The notes beneath the pieces were generated by a model. That model had not been told where the DNA came from. It searched no databases and saw nothing but the letters and a program-made list of their open reading frames with translations. A DNA stretch of 64,000 bases from Spirosomataceae bacterium TFI 002 (GTDB lineage: Bacteria > Bacteroidota > Bacteroidia > Cytophagales > Spirosomataceae), in NCBI GenBank assembly GCA_900230115.1, contig LT907983.1:1674001-1738000 (forward strand), written 5' to 3'. Of the stretch, positions 36,416-43,751 are shown piece after piece; position 1 is the stretch's first letter; each line of letters starts with the position of its first letter. A program made the position numbers and the translations under genes.

Positions 36416-37893
36416 AAGGAGTTTGATTTCAAGTACTTTGGAAATCTCATAAACCTCAATCCAATGGAAAAGTCCAACCTATCCATTACTAAAGGCGATG
36501 CAAGTGTTTCTAAACCTCGAATACTCCCATAATCCATTTCGTTGAAACGACTATAATTGTAACCAGCTTCTAAGCTTAGAATGATATCTCTTCCAATAAT
36601 ATCATTTCCAAGTAAAAAATCTAGACCCAATGTAGCAGCTCCTCCAAATTGCTTTGCTTTGAAGTCGAAGTTTTCACCATTGTAATTCCCTTTTTCACTG
36701 TAAAAATTCATTCCTGGAGAAAGACCGAGAACTACAAAGGTTTTGAAGTCTATTGCCTTTCTTAAGTATAAAACTGGCCCAGCAAATTTGTTCGAAATAT
36801 TAGTAGATAGGCTTCCATTGTCAACATTAACTTGACTTACTAGATTGGGATAAGTTAATCCTTCTGCACTGTTTTTTGACATAAAATTGGTGAACATGCC
36901 ACCAATACCTATCCCTTCAGTAATAAAGTACGCCGCATCTGCTCCGAAGGTCCAACCTTTGTTTAACTTTTCTCTATATAGGTCGTAGGCATTATTAGTT
37001 TCCAATGAATTGTTGATGATATTACTAATTCCACCCTTAACCCCTACTCTAAATTTCAAATAATTTTTAAATTCATTTTCCTGTTCTGGAGCTGCCAAAA
37101 GCTCGGCATTCTCAATTGAGCTTTCTTTCTTCTTAGCCTCTTTAGCTAGTCTTTTTGCCTCCTTATCAAGCTCTCTTTTATCTTTTTTGCTTAATTCATC
37201 AATTGATTTCTCTTTTTTAGCGGCCCTTTCTTCTTTCTTTAACTCCTTTTTAGTTGGCTCTTCCACTGGCTTTTCATCTGTAAGATTTTTAGCCACCTCA
37301 GGAGAAACAACGACTTCTATTTCATTCGCTGGCTTTTCTACTTCTTCTTTTATGTCTGCTTTAGGATTACTCTTCTCAGCATTTAATGGTGCTTCTACTT
37401 TTTTAACAGCTTCAGCTTCTGGCTTGGAAGCGACTTTAACTTCTTCTTCGCTAGACTCTTCCTTCAATTTCTCTTTTTTTTCTGCTCTATCCGCCTTTTT
37501 CTGCTTTTTACTACTCTTTGAGCTTTCCTTTCTTGTATCTACCCTTTCTGCTTTCCCTCCTTCTCTTTTCGAGTTTCCGGGAAGTTTATCTGACTTTACA
37601 AGATCTGTATCGTAAAAGTTGTACTTAAAAGAAGTAACTAAGTTTTTGAAGATCTCATTTCTCAAAACTTTGTCCCTTTTGTCAACATAAGCATAAATAA
37701 ATCTTGTAGGGGTTTCGTCTAAGATTCGACACCTAATTTCTTCACCCGCTTGCGTAATAAGTAAATCACGCTGAGCATGTACTTTAACCGAAAAACCAAT
37801 ACTTATTAATGCGAATAAGACTAAAAACCTATATAAGAAAGGCCTGTAATGACTCATAGTAATTTGAACAAATTTCATAATCTTCAATATCAA
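36412..37893 (-). CDS. Outer-membrane beta-barrel protein with a long Lys/Glu-rich linker
   Basis: 493 residues. A signal peptide core (about 20-38, ending VHAQ) lies after a short N-terminal extension, so a start at M6 or M13 is as likely as the first ATG. Residues about 42-95 form a small domain (RDLLITQAGEEIRCRILDETPTRFIYAYVDK) that recurs in Bacteroidota outer-membrane proteins. Residues about 105-280 are almost wholly K, E, A and S, predicted helical or disordered. The last 210 residues are amphipathic strands with GVKGGI and YFITEGIGIGGMF, ending FMRFPKYLKSNSF, as in OmpA/OMP_b-brl barrels. The linker might span the periplasm. Function is unknown. Confidence 0.75.
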   Translation of the reverse strand: MILKIMKFVQITMSHYRPFLYRFLVLFALISIGFSVKVHAQRDLLITQAGEEIRCRILDETPTRFIYAYVDKRDKVLRNEIFKNLVTSFKYNFYDTDLVKSDKLPGNSKREGGKAERVDTRKESSKSSKKQKKADRAEKKEKLKEESSEEEVKVASKPEAEAVKKVEAPLNAEKSNPKADIKEEVEKPANEIEVVVSPEVAKNLTDEKPVEEPTKKELKKEERAAKKEKSIDELSKKDKRELDKEAKRLAKEAKKKESSIENAELLAAPEQENEFKNYLKFRVGVKGGISNIINNSLETNNAYDLYREKLNKGWTFGADAAYFITEGIGIGGMFTNFMSKNSAEGLTYPNLVSQVNVDNGSLSTNISNKFAGPVLYLRKAIDFKTFVVLGLSPGMNFYSEKGNYNGENFDFKAKQFGGAATLGLDFLLGNDIIGRDIILSLEAGYNYSRFNEMDYGSIRGLETLASPLVMDRLDFSIGLRFMRFPKYLKSNSF

Positions 37894-38232
37894 TCTTGGA
37901 TGAACATATGTATCCTTTTAATAAGTCGCAAAAATTATACCGTACCTTTCAATAACAAATAATAATAAATTTTGTGGGCAATTTGAGCCTGTACATAGCA
38001 TTTCTATTTAAACGAAACTAATTTGGCGTAGTTATTGTAATACCTTCAAAAGATGAAGTAATACCATATTTTCAAGGTTATGTTAATAACCATTAACTTT
38101 ATTTATTTAGAAATATTTGACATTTACAGTTTTCTTTTGATAACTTGCAATCAATATTTACAGTTTAACTAACTAAAAACACAAACACTACAATATGATA
38201 TAAAACTCTACGTTAACTAAAGGACATACAAA
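37894..38232. other. 339-bp AT-rich intergenic region, divergent promoters
   Basis: There is no credible gene on either strand. The region separates the outer-membrane protein gene (minus) from the sigma factor gene (plus). A weak minus-strand promoter candidate is CAA at 37956-37958 with CAAAAATT at 37929-37936. On the plus strand, TTG at 38117-38119 with TAACTTG at 38141-38147 is a poor -33/-7 candidate. It also holds the direct and inverted repeats listed separately. Confidence 0.5.
38037..38097. promoter_or_regulatory. Candidate operator: direct repeat and two overlapping inverted repeats
   Basis: GTAATACC occurs at 38037-38044 and 38058-38065, 21 bp apart (two helical turns). Just downstream, GGTTAT-N4-ATAACC (38076-38091) and GTTAAT-N4-ATTAAC (38082-38097) overlap by ten bases, each a perfect 6-4-6 inverted repeat. 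They lie 136-196 bp before the sigma factor start. AT-rich sequence can give such patterns by chance. Confidence 0.3.
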
Positions 38233-38838
38233 ATGGAAAAAGTCAGAGTTAACGAAAGTGAGCTTGTATCAGCCTACATTCGTGGTGATAAGAACGCATT
38301 CAACATATTAGTTGAGCGTTATAAGTCAAAAATTTATACAACCATATATCTTGTCGTGAAGGATCAGTACGTTGCGGAAGATCTCATGCAGGATACATTT
38401 ATAAAGGCGATTAAGACATTGAAAAATGGCCGTTATAACGAGGAAGGTAAATTCTTGCCGTGGATATTGAGAATAGCTCATAACTTAGCAATTGACTATT
38501 TCCGGAGAGCAAAACGCTACCCAAGTGTGGTATTTGAAGATGGAAGCAATGTGTTTAATTCATTGAGCTTCTCTGAGAACACGATCGAGGACAAACAAGT
38601 GCAGAAAGAAACGCACGATCATCTTAGAGACTTAATAAAGAAACTTCCAGATCAGCAAAGAGAGGTTCTCATCATGAGACATTATGAAGAGATGAGCTTT
38701 CAAGAAATTGCTGACTCCACAGGAGTAAGTATCAATACAGCACTGGGTCGTATGCGTTATGCTCTCATCAATTTAAGGAAAATGATGAGTAAATCAGTTT
38801 ATGCGTATGATACAAACCTCTACAACACAATTAAATGA
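38233..38838 (+). CDS. RNA polymerase sigma factor, sigma-70 family (ECF-like)
   Basis: 201 residues with only regions 2 and 4. Region 2 has YVAEDLMQDTFIKA and FLPWILRIAHNLAIDYFRR (-10 recognition and melting). Region 4 has LPDQQREVLIMRHYEEMSFQEIADSTGVSINTALGRMRYAL, the helix-turn-helix that reads the -35/-33 element. This is the ECF architecture. No membrane anti-sigma gene follows. Instead, a small soluble protein gene overlaps its last 38 bases. Target genes cannot be read from the window. The long upstream region contains repeated sequence blocks that may be regulatory. Confidence 0.9.
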   Translation: MEKVRVNESELVSAYIRGDKNAFNILVERYKSKIYTTIYLVVKDQYVAEDLMQDTFIKAIKTLKNGRYNEEGKFLPWILRIAHNLAIDYFRRAKRYPSVVFEDGSNVFNSLSFSENTIEDKQVQKETHDHLRDLIKKLPDQQREVLIMRHYEEMSFQEIADSTGVSINTALGRMRYALINLRKMMSKSVYAYDTNLYNTIK

Positions 38839-39043
38839 CGTAGTAAAATACCTTTATGGTGAAACTACAAACACAGAAAACCTGGAGCTCGAAAACGACC
38901 TCTGTAAAGATGGAGACTTACTAGATTTTTATCTTGATAGCCTTGCACTTAAAGCAAGTATGGATAAAATTACAATGAGCCCTTCTAGAAGAGTCATTGA
39001 GAGCATTAAAGCTTTTTCTGAAAATTATCAACCAGCGATATAA
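38801..39043 (+). CDS. Small soluble protein overlapping the sigma factor gene (possible sigma regulator)
   Basis: 80 residues from ATG at 38801 (a second ATG at 38807 is also possible). It overlaps the sigma gene by 38 bp in another frame, which argues for translational coupling. The product is acidic and helical (NDVVKYLYGETTNTENLELENDL, then FYLDSLALKASMDKI and SRRVIESIKAFSENY) with no transmembrane segment or zinc-binding cysteines. The N-terminal part resembles the cytoplasmic sigma-binding end of anti-sigma factors, where a short helix precedes a residue pattern like this. That is inference from position and look. Its final codons and stop lie inside the terminator hairpin. Confidence 0.75.
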   Translation: MRMIQTSTTQLNDVVKYLYGETTNTENLELENDLCKDGDLLDFYLDSLALKASMDKITMSPSRRVIESIKAFSENYQPAI

Positions 39044-39057
39044 TCGCTGGTTTTTTT
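39031..39057 (+). terminator. Strong rho-independent terminator containing a stop codon in its loop
   Basis: ACCAGCGAT (39031-39039) and ATCGCTGGT (39043-39051) form a perfect nine-pair stem with a three-base loop, followed by seven T residues (39051-39057). The TAA of the small gene occupies 39041-39043, that is, loop and first base of the right arm. It also lies just past the convergent RNase G stop and may serve weakly in that direction. Confidence 0.75.
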
Positions 39058-39065
39058 ATTTCTTT

Positions 39066-40619
39066 TTAGCTTAATTCTATTTCTTCGCCCTGAGCGTTAA
39101 GAAAATGGAATTCTGTGATTCCTAATGAAGAGTCCTTGATAAGGTTGATCCATTTCTTGTACTTCACCCACCATTTCATTTGGCGAGTATATATACCTTC
39201 ACGGTAGTAAGCATAAATGAATGGGTGCAAGATTACACTTATCTTGCTTTCGTTTTGACTTGTAAGCAAATGATCTAAGTTATTCTCTATTAGATCAGTA
39301 ACTGCTATACTTGCCTGAATTGTTCCTGTTCCATTACAAGTTGGACAATTTTCACGTGTCGAGATATTCATCTCTGGACGAACCCTTTGTCTTGTAATCT
39401 GTGATAATCCAAACTTTGATATAGGCAATATGGTATACTTCGACCTATCTGGTCTCATCTCTTCTTTAAGAGCATTATGTATATCTCTGCGATTGTTTGG
39501 CTTTTTCATATCGATAAAGTCAACAACCACAATACCACCCATATCTCTCAGCCTAAGTTGCCTACCTATCTCTTTAGCAGCCTCCATATTAACATTTATG
39601 GCTGTTGCTTCCTGATCGTCTTCGCGAGTCGATTTGTTGCCACTATTGACATCAATAACATGCAAAGCTTCAGTATGCTCGATGATTAAATAACCACCAC
39701 TAGGAAGACTTACAGACCTCCCAAATAGAGATTTTATCTGCCTTTCTATTCCGTACTGTTCAAAAATCTTCGTCTTGCCGTTGTGCTGCTTAAGAATATT
39801 CTCTTTCTGAGGAGCTATTACATGAAGTAAATGTTTAAGCTTATCAAAGTTTTCCTTGGTATCAACGACGATTTGATCGAAGTCGTCATTCAAAATATCC
39901 CTAAGAAGTGATGCGGCTCTATCAATCTCGCTTATAACGCAATCCTTGGGCTTAGCTTTGCGAAGCTTTCGCATACCTTTATCCCACTTGGATACACATT
40001 CCTCTAGATCTGCTTGTAGGTCATCCAAGTCACAATCCTCAGCAACTGTACGTACAATAACTCCAAAATTATCTGGCTTTACAGAGGAAAGCAGCTTATG
40101 TAGCCTATTTCTTTCCTGCTTGCTAGTTATTTTTTTTGAAATATTTACAGAATTGGCGAATGGTACTAAAACTACATACCTACCTGCAATAGAGATATCA
40201 CAAGAAAGCCTAGGCCCCTTGGATGATATTGGCTCCTTTACAACCTGTACAAGTATTGGCTGGCCTTTGGTAAGGACATCTGTGATCTTTCCTAACTTAT
40301 CTATTTGAGGAAGAATCTTAATTTTATTTAGCTTATAATTTACCGGCTTATTGGCAATTACTTCTTTAGTAAAATTATTTAGAGTTTCTATATTAGGGCT
40401 TAGGTCATGATAGTGCAAAAAAGCATCTTTTTCATAACCTATATCAATAAATGCGGCATTAAGTCCCGAGACTACCTTTCTGACAGTACCCAAATAGATA
40501 TCACCGACTGCAAAAGAGTGGTCAGCTTGATCAAAGTGGTACTCAACAAGCCTTTTATCCTGTAAAAGGGCGATTCGTTCTCCTTTATCGGTAGAACTAA
40601 TGAATAATTCGTTGCTCAA
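39066..40619 (-). CDS. rng: Ribonuclease E/G family endoribonuclease
   Basis: 517 residues. An N-terminal S1 RNA-binding domain (about 38-120) has GDIYLGTVRKVVSGLNAAFIDIGYEKDAFLH. The catalytic DNase I-like region has LHVIDVNSGNKS and GGIVVVDFIDMK with the two metal-binding aspartates, and CPTC (about 422-425) forms the zinc link that joins dimers. The length and lack of a long disordered C-terminal tail fit RNase G. It would process rRNA and decay mRNA in the cytoplasm. A terminator lies upstream, at 40672-40725, so it probably has its own promoter in the 50-60 bp ahead of the start. Confidence 0.92.
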   Translation of the reverse strand: MSNELFISSTDKGERIALLQDKRLVEYHFDQADHSFAVGDIYLGTVRKVVSGLNAAFIDIGYEKDAFLHYHDLSPNIETLNNFTKEVIANKPVNYKLNKIKILPQIDKLGKITDVLTKGQPILVQVVKEPISSKGPRLSCDISIAGRYVVLVPFANSVNISKKITSKQERNRLHKLLSSVKPDNFGVIVRTVAEDCDLDDLQADLEECVSKWDKGMRKLRKAKPKDCVISEIDRAASLLRDILNDDFDQIVVDTKENFDKLKHLLHVIAPQKENILKQHNGKTKIFEQYGIERQIKSLFGRSVSLPSGGYLIIEHTEALHVIDVNSGNKSTREDDQEATAINVNMEAAKEIGRQLRLRDMGGIVVVDFIDMKKPNNRRDIHNALKEEMRPDRSKYTILPISKFGLSQITRQRVRPEMNISTRENCPTCNGTGTIQASIAVTDLIENNLDHLLTSQNESKISVILHPFIYAYYREGIYTRQMKWWVKYKKWINLIKDSSLGITEFHFLNAQGEEIELS

Positions 40620-40671
40620 AGTTGAGTTAGAATTAAATGGTTTAACAAATTGATTTAGTAGAGAATGTAGT

Positions 40672-40725
40672 AAAAAAAAACAGTTAACTGAAACATAGTG
40701 TACCTATGGATTCTGTTAACTGTTT
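40672..40725 (-). terminator. Terminator after the COX24-like gene, upstream of rng
   Basis: On the minus strand an eleven-pair perfect stem (40725-40715 with 40688-40678) encloses a second five-pair stem (40708-40704 with 40698-40694), followed by nine T residues (A40672-A40680). It lies about 40 bp after the small gene stop and 50 bp before the rng start codon. Confidence 0.7.
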
Positions 40726-40766
40726 ACTATTTCCTTAAAAAATAGGACTACAAAATCAAGGTCATA

Positions 40767-40856
40767 TTATTTTTTCTTATGACGATTCTTTCTAAGTCTC
40801 TTTTTTCTTTTGTGAGTAGACATTTTATGTCTTTTTCTTTTCTTTCCGCAAGGCAT
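40767..40856 (-). CDS. AURKAIP1/COX24-domain small basic protein (29 aa), putative ribosomal protein
   Basis: The ATG at 40856 opens 29 codons ending at TAA (40769-40767). The product starts MPCGKKRKRHK, continues with STHKRKKRLRK and ends RHKKK. It is almost entirely Lys, Arg and His. This is the Bacteroidota AURKAIP1/COX24-domain protein, the bacterial relative of mitochondrial small-subunit protein mS38, expected to bind rRNA in the 30S subunit. It has its own near-consensus promoter, a leader of about 100 bases and a strong terminator, so it is a monocistronic transcript. It is too short for usual gene finding. Confidence 0.85.
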   Translation of the reverse strand: MPCGKKRKRHKMSTHKRKKRLRKNRHKKK

Positions 40857-40962
40857 ATTTGTGAATTTTATGTCTTCTCCTCTAAAGACTTGTTAACCAA
40901 TTCCTATAATCTTTATATTCATCACCCGACTGAGGATTGTTGGGCTAAATAAAATCGAGCTG

Positions 40963-40992
40963 CAAAAGTAATTATTTCTTTATATTTTTCAA
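40963..40992 (-). promoter_or_regulatory. Bacteroidota-type promoter for the COX24-like gene
   Basis: On the minus strand TTG (40992-40990), a 19-bp spacer and TACTTTTG (40970-40963, perfect -7) overlap the last codons of the TPR gene. The predicted transcript start near 40957 gives an approximately 100-base leader, long for so small a gene. Confidence 0.6.
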
Positions 40993-41790
40993 AGTGTTTT
41001 CTATTTCATTCCTTAACACTTCATCAATTTCTTCTTTTAAGATACTTTGGAGAATATCTTCACCCTTCTTCTTTTGATCTGTTTCCAACAAAGAATAGGC
41101 CAATCCCAACTTTCCTCTAACATTATTAGGGTCTATTTTTAAAACTTCTTCAAATCTCTGTACAGCTTTATCATATTGACCCGACTGCATAGAAAGTGCA
41201 CCAATACTCATCAAAGCCGGTATATAACGAGGTTCATCATCTAATACCTGACGAAGCAACATTATAGCTTGCATAGGAGCTTCAGATGTAACAAAAGTCA
41301 TGGCCTTATTTGTTCTAGCATGGAGATCTCTTGGGCTTTGCTTTAAAACTAAATCATATAGCTCACGAGTTTTCTCAGCTAGTTTTTCTCTGTAAACAGG
41401 GTCTAGGCTTAAAGAATAAGCTTGAAAATACTGATCAGCTGCCTGGCCTACAAGCTCAATTGAGTTTATATCCTTAGCGGCAATATTAGTATAATAACCC
41501 GCGGAGTCAAATAAATTATTGGCTTGAAACAAAGATGAAATGCTCAAAAGAATTTCAGTTCTATTTCCTCTTTCATTGTTAAGAGAATCTCTTTTTTGCT
41601 CAAGGGAGCTTTTCACTTCTGGTGATAACTCTATTGTGGCCATGTGATCTTCATTGGTAGAGCCTGAGCTTTCTCTAGAAGCCATTGTGTCGCTTTTGTC
41701 CTTAACAACGGTGCGGGGTAAAAAAAATAGTAGACATGCCAGGAGTGTTCCTGCAATGCCTACTATAATTAAGTGTGAATTCTTCTTCAA
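40972..41790 (-). CDS. Membrane-anchored TPR protein
   Basis: 272 residues. A single N-terminal membrane helix (about 7-25, HLIIVGIAGTLLACLLFFLP) is followed by a charged linker. Several tetratricopeptide repeats come next, the clearest being YIPALMSIGALSMQSGQYDKAVQRFEEVLKIDPNN at about 190-224. It probably projects into the periplasm as a protein-interaction scaffold. Its start is 3 bp after the HU gene on the same strand, so the two are cotranscribed. No enzymatic motif is seen. Confidence 0.85.
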   Translation of the reverse strand: MKKNSHLIIVGIAGTLLACLLFFLPRTVVKDKSDTMASRESSGSTNEDHMATIELSPEVKSSLEQKRDSLNNERGNRTEILLSISSLFQANNLFDSAGYYTNIAAKDINSIELVGQAADQYFQAYSLSLDPVYREKLAEKTRELYDLVLKQSPRDLHARTNKAMTFVTSEAPMQAIMLLRQVLDDEPRYIPALMSIGALSMQSGQYDKAVQRFEEVLKIDPNNVRGKLGLAYSLLETDQKKKGEDILQSILKEEIDEVLRNEIENTLKNIKK

Positions 41791-41793
41791 GGT

Positions 41794-42078
41794 TTACTTG
41801 ATTTTTGATTTGATAAGCTCAACAAATTCTTTTGATGGCTTGAAACTTGGTACGTGATGTTCCGGAACTGTTACTGTAGTTTTCTTCGAAATGTTTCTAG
41901 CCTTTTTAGCTGCACGTTTCTTGTTGATAAAGCTACCAAAACCTCTGATGTAAAGTGCTTCTCCTCCTGCCATTGTATCTTTAACCGTTACAAAAAATGC
42001 TTCTAGTGTAGTTGATACGTTCGCCTTGTCGATTCCTGTCTTATCAGATATGGCTGCTATTGCTTCTGCTTTTGTCAC
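41794..42078 (-). CDS. HU/IHF-family DNA-binding protein
   Basis: 94 residues, the usual HU length. TKAEAIAAISDKTGI begins the helical dimerisation part, and GGEALYIRGFGSFINKKRAAKKARN is the HU signature leading into the beta-arm that inserts in the DNA minor groove. The C terminus has FKPSKEFVELIK. As a nucleoid protein it bends and compacts DNA. It is first in a two-gene unit with the TPR protein, behind a -7 box at 42143-42150. Confidence 0.92.
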   Translation of the reverse strand: MTKAEAIAAISDKTGIDKANVSTTLEAFFVTVKDTMAGGEALYIRGFGSFINKKRAAKKARNISKKTTVTVPEHHVPSFKPSKEFVELIKSKIK

Positions 42079-42142
42079 TATTATTAGTAGTTTTAATGTT
42101 AGATAATTGGAGATTTTTTTACCTCCCTCTATTTTGAGAGTG

Positions 42143-42150
42143 CAAAGATA
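42143..42150 (-). promoter_or_regulatory. Candidate -7 box for the HU gene
   Basis: On the minus strand TATCTTTG is a perfect TAnnTTTG match, 64 bp before the HU start. No clear TTG lies 19-21 bp further upstream, so only half of the promoter is recognisable. Confidence 0.4.
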
Positions 42151-42262
42151 GGTGATTACAAATAAAATAGATTCATGTTTTTAAGAATATTTCTTATAAA
42201 CTATTGTAAACTAGTTAGTTATAATACTTTGTTTGAATTATGCAAGATATTTTTAGTTTTTA

Positions 42263-43291
42263 ATGATAGCTCAGGAAATAATAAGCTGGTACAGAGAATT
42301 TAAAAGGTCACTTCCATGGAGAGAAACCGATGATCCATATAGGATATGGATCTCTGAAATCATCCTTCAGCAAACCAGAGTAGAGCAAGGAAAACCATAT
42401 TACTATAAATTTATTGAAAGCTTTCCTTCAGTTGATGATTTAGCTAATGCCAATGAACAAGATGTTTTACGTTTATGGCAAGGCTTGGGGTACTACAGTA
42501 GAGCTAGAAACCTTCATTCCACAGCTAAGTTTATCCAAAACGAACTAAATGGAGTATTCCCTAAGACTTATAAAGAACTACTTAAACTTAAAGGGATAGG
42601 GCCATATACTGCTGCGGCAATAGCATCTTTTGCTTTTGGAGAATCTAAAGCGGTGGTAGATGGAAATGTATATCGAGTTTTGTCACGAATCTTCAACATT
42701 AGTGAACCTATAAACTCTAGCTCAGGAATCAAAACATTTCAAAGCTTAGCTGATAGCCTAATAGATTCTGAAAACCCGGGTATTTTCAATCAATCTATAA
42801 TGGAGCTGGGGGCGATGATATGCAAACCCATCTCACCTTCTTGTGACATTTGCCCAGTGAGCTTACATTGTGAAGCAAAAAAGAAAAAAACTATAGAGAC
42901 TCTACCGGTTAAGCTTAAAAAATTTAAGGTTAAACGAAGATATTTTCAATATTTAGTAATTCGTTTTAACAATCAATGGTTATTAAAGGAGCGAAAAGCT
43001 GGGGATATATGGCAAGGTATGTTTGATTTCCCAATTTTGGAAACTGAACAATTAAATGATGAAGAAAGTGTTTTGAATTATTTGAAGTCCAACGGTATTC
43101 AATCCAAAGAACTTAAACTCATAAAAACTAAAAAGCATATTTTAACTCATCAGGTAATTGAAGCAAATTTCTGGGAAATTGATTTAGCAGAAATTTTTGA
43201 GCTAAATGATGCTAGTTATTTTAGCAAAACTGAGATTGAGCAGCTTCCAAAACCTAAACTTATTGTAAATTACATTCAAAACAACTTTTAA
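42263..43291 (+). CDS. mutY: A/G-specific adenine DNA glycosylase
   Basis: 342 residues. SEIILQQTRVEQ carries the catalytic glutamate, LKGIGPYTAAAIASFAFG is the helix-hairpin-helix, and VVDGNVYRV has the catalytic aspartate. C187-x6-C194-x2-C197-x5-C203 binds the [4Fe-4S] cluster. The C-terminal NUDIX-like domain (about 220-342) recognises 8-oxoguanine. The enzyme removes adenine mispaired with 8-oxoG. It is followed by ssb with an 10-bp gap, so the two repair genes form a unit. Confidence 0.94.
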   Translation: MIAQEIISWYREFKRSLPWRETDDPYRIWISEIILQQTRVEQGKPYYYKFIESFPSVDDLANANEQDVLRLWQGLGYYSRARNLHSTAKFIQNELNGVFPKTYKELLKLKGIGPYTAAAIASFAFGESKAVVDGNVYRVLSRIFNISEPINSSSGIKTFQSLADSLIDSENPGIFNQSIMELGAMICKPISPSCDICPVSLHCEAKKKKTIETLPVKLKKFKVKRRYFQYLVIRFNNQWLLKERKAGDIWQGMFDFPILETEQLNDEESVLNYLKSNGIQSKELKLIKTKKHILTHQVIEANFWEIDLAEIFELNDASYFSKTEIEQLPKPKLIVNYIQNNF

Positions 43292-43301
43292 AGGATAAAC
43301 A

Positions 43302-43751
43302 ATGGCTGGTTTAAATAAAGTACTATTAATAGGTAATGTTGGTGGAGATCCAGAAATCCGATCTTTACCATCAGGAAGTAAGGTTGCAAATTTTTCATTG
43401 GCAACATCAGAATCTTACAATGACAAATCTGGACAAAAGCAGACAGTAACCGAGTGGCACAGAATTGAGTTATGGGATGGCCTTGCAACTATTGCAGAAC
43501 GTTACGTAAAAAAGGGAGACCCTATATATATAGAAGGAAAAATAAGAAATGAACGCTGGACAGATAAAGATGGTCAAGAAAAGACTGGTGTTCGAATAAG
43601 AGGGCTTTCAATGCAAATGTTGGGTAGTGCACGAGGTGGAGATAACAACTATGGTAATCAGGAAGATGATTCTCAAAGTTCTGGTCATACATTATCTGAA
43701 CCTGACAACAGCTTGGTTAATAATGGAGGAGAGGATGACCTACCTTTCTAA
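43302..43751 (+). CDS. ssb: Single-stranded DNA-binding protein
   Basis: 149 residues. The OB fold has NKVLLIGNVGGDPEIR at the start, FSLATSESY and TEWHRIELWDGLATIAERYVKKGDPIYIEG, all typical of bacterial SSB. A Gly/Asn/Asp/Ser-rich flexible tail (about 105-144) ends in the DDLPF tip that recruits replication and repair proteins. It acts as a homotetramer. It directly abuts the stop of the convergent OmpA-family gene. Confidence 0.94.
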   Translation: MAGLNKVLLIGNVGGDPEIRSLPSGSKVANFSLATSESYNDKSGQKQTVTEWHRIELWDGLATIAERYVKKGDPIYIEGKIRNERWTDKDGQEKTGVRIRGLSMQMLGSARGGDNNYGNQEDDSQSSGHTLSEPDNSLVNNGGEDDLPF

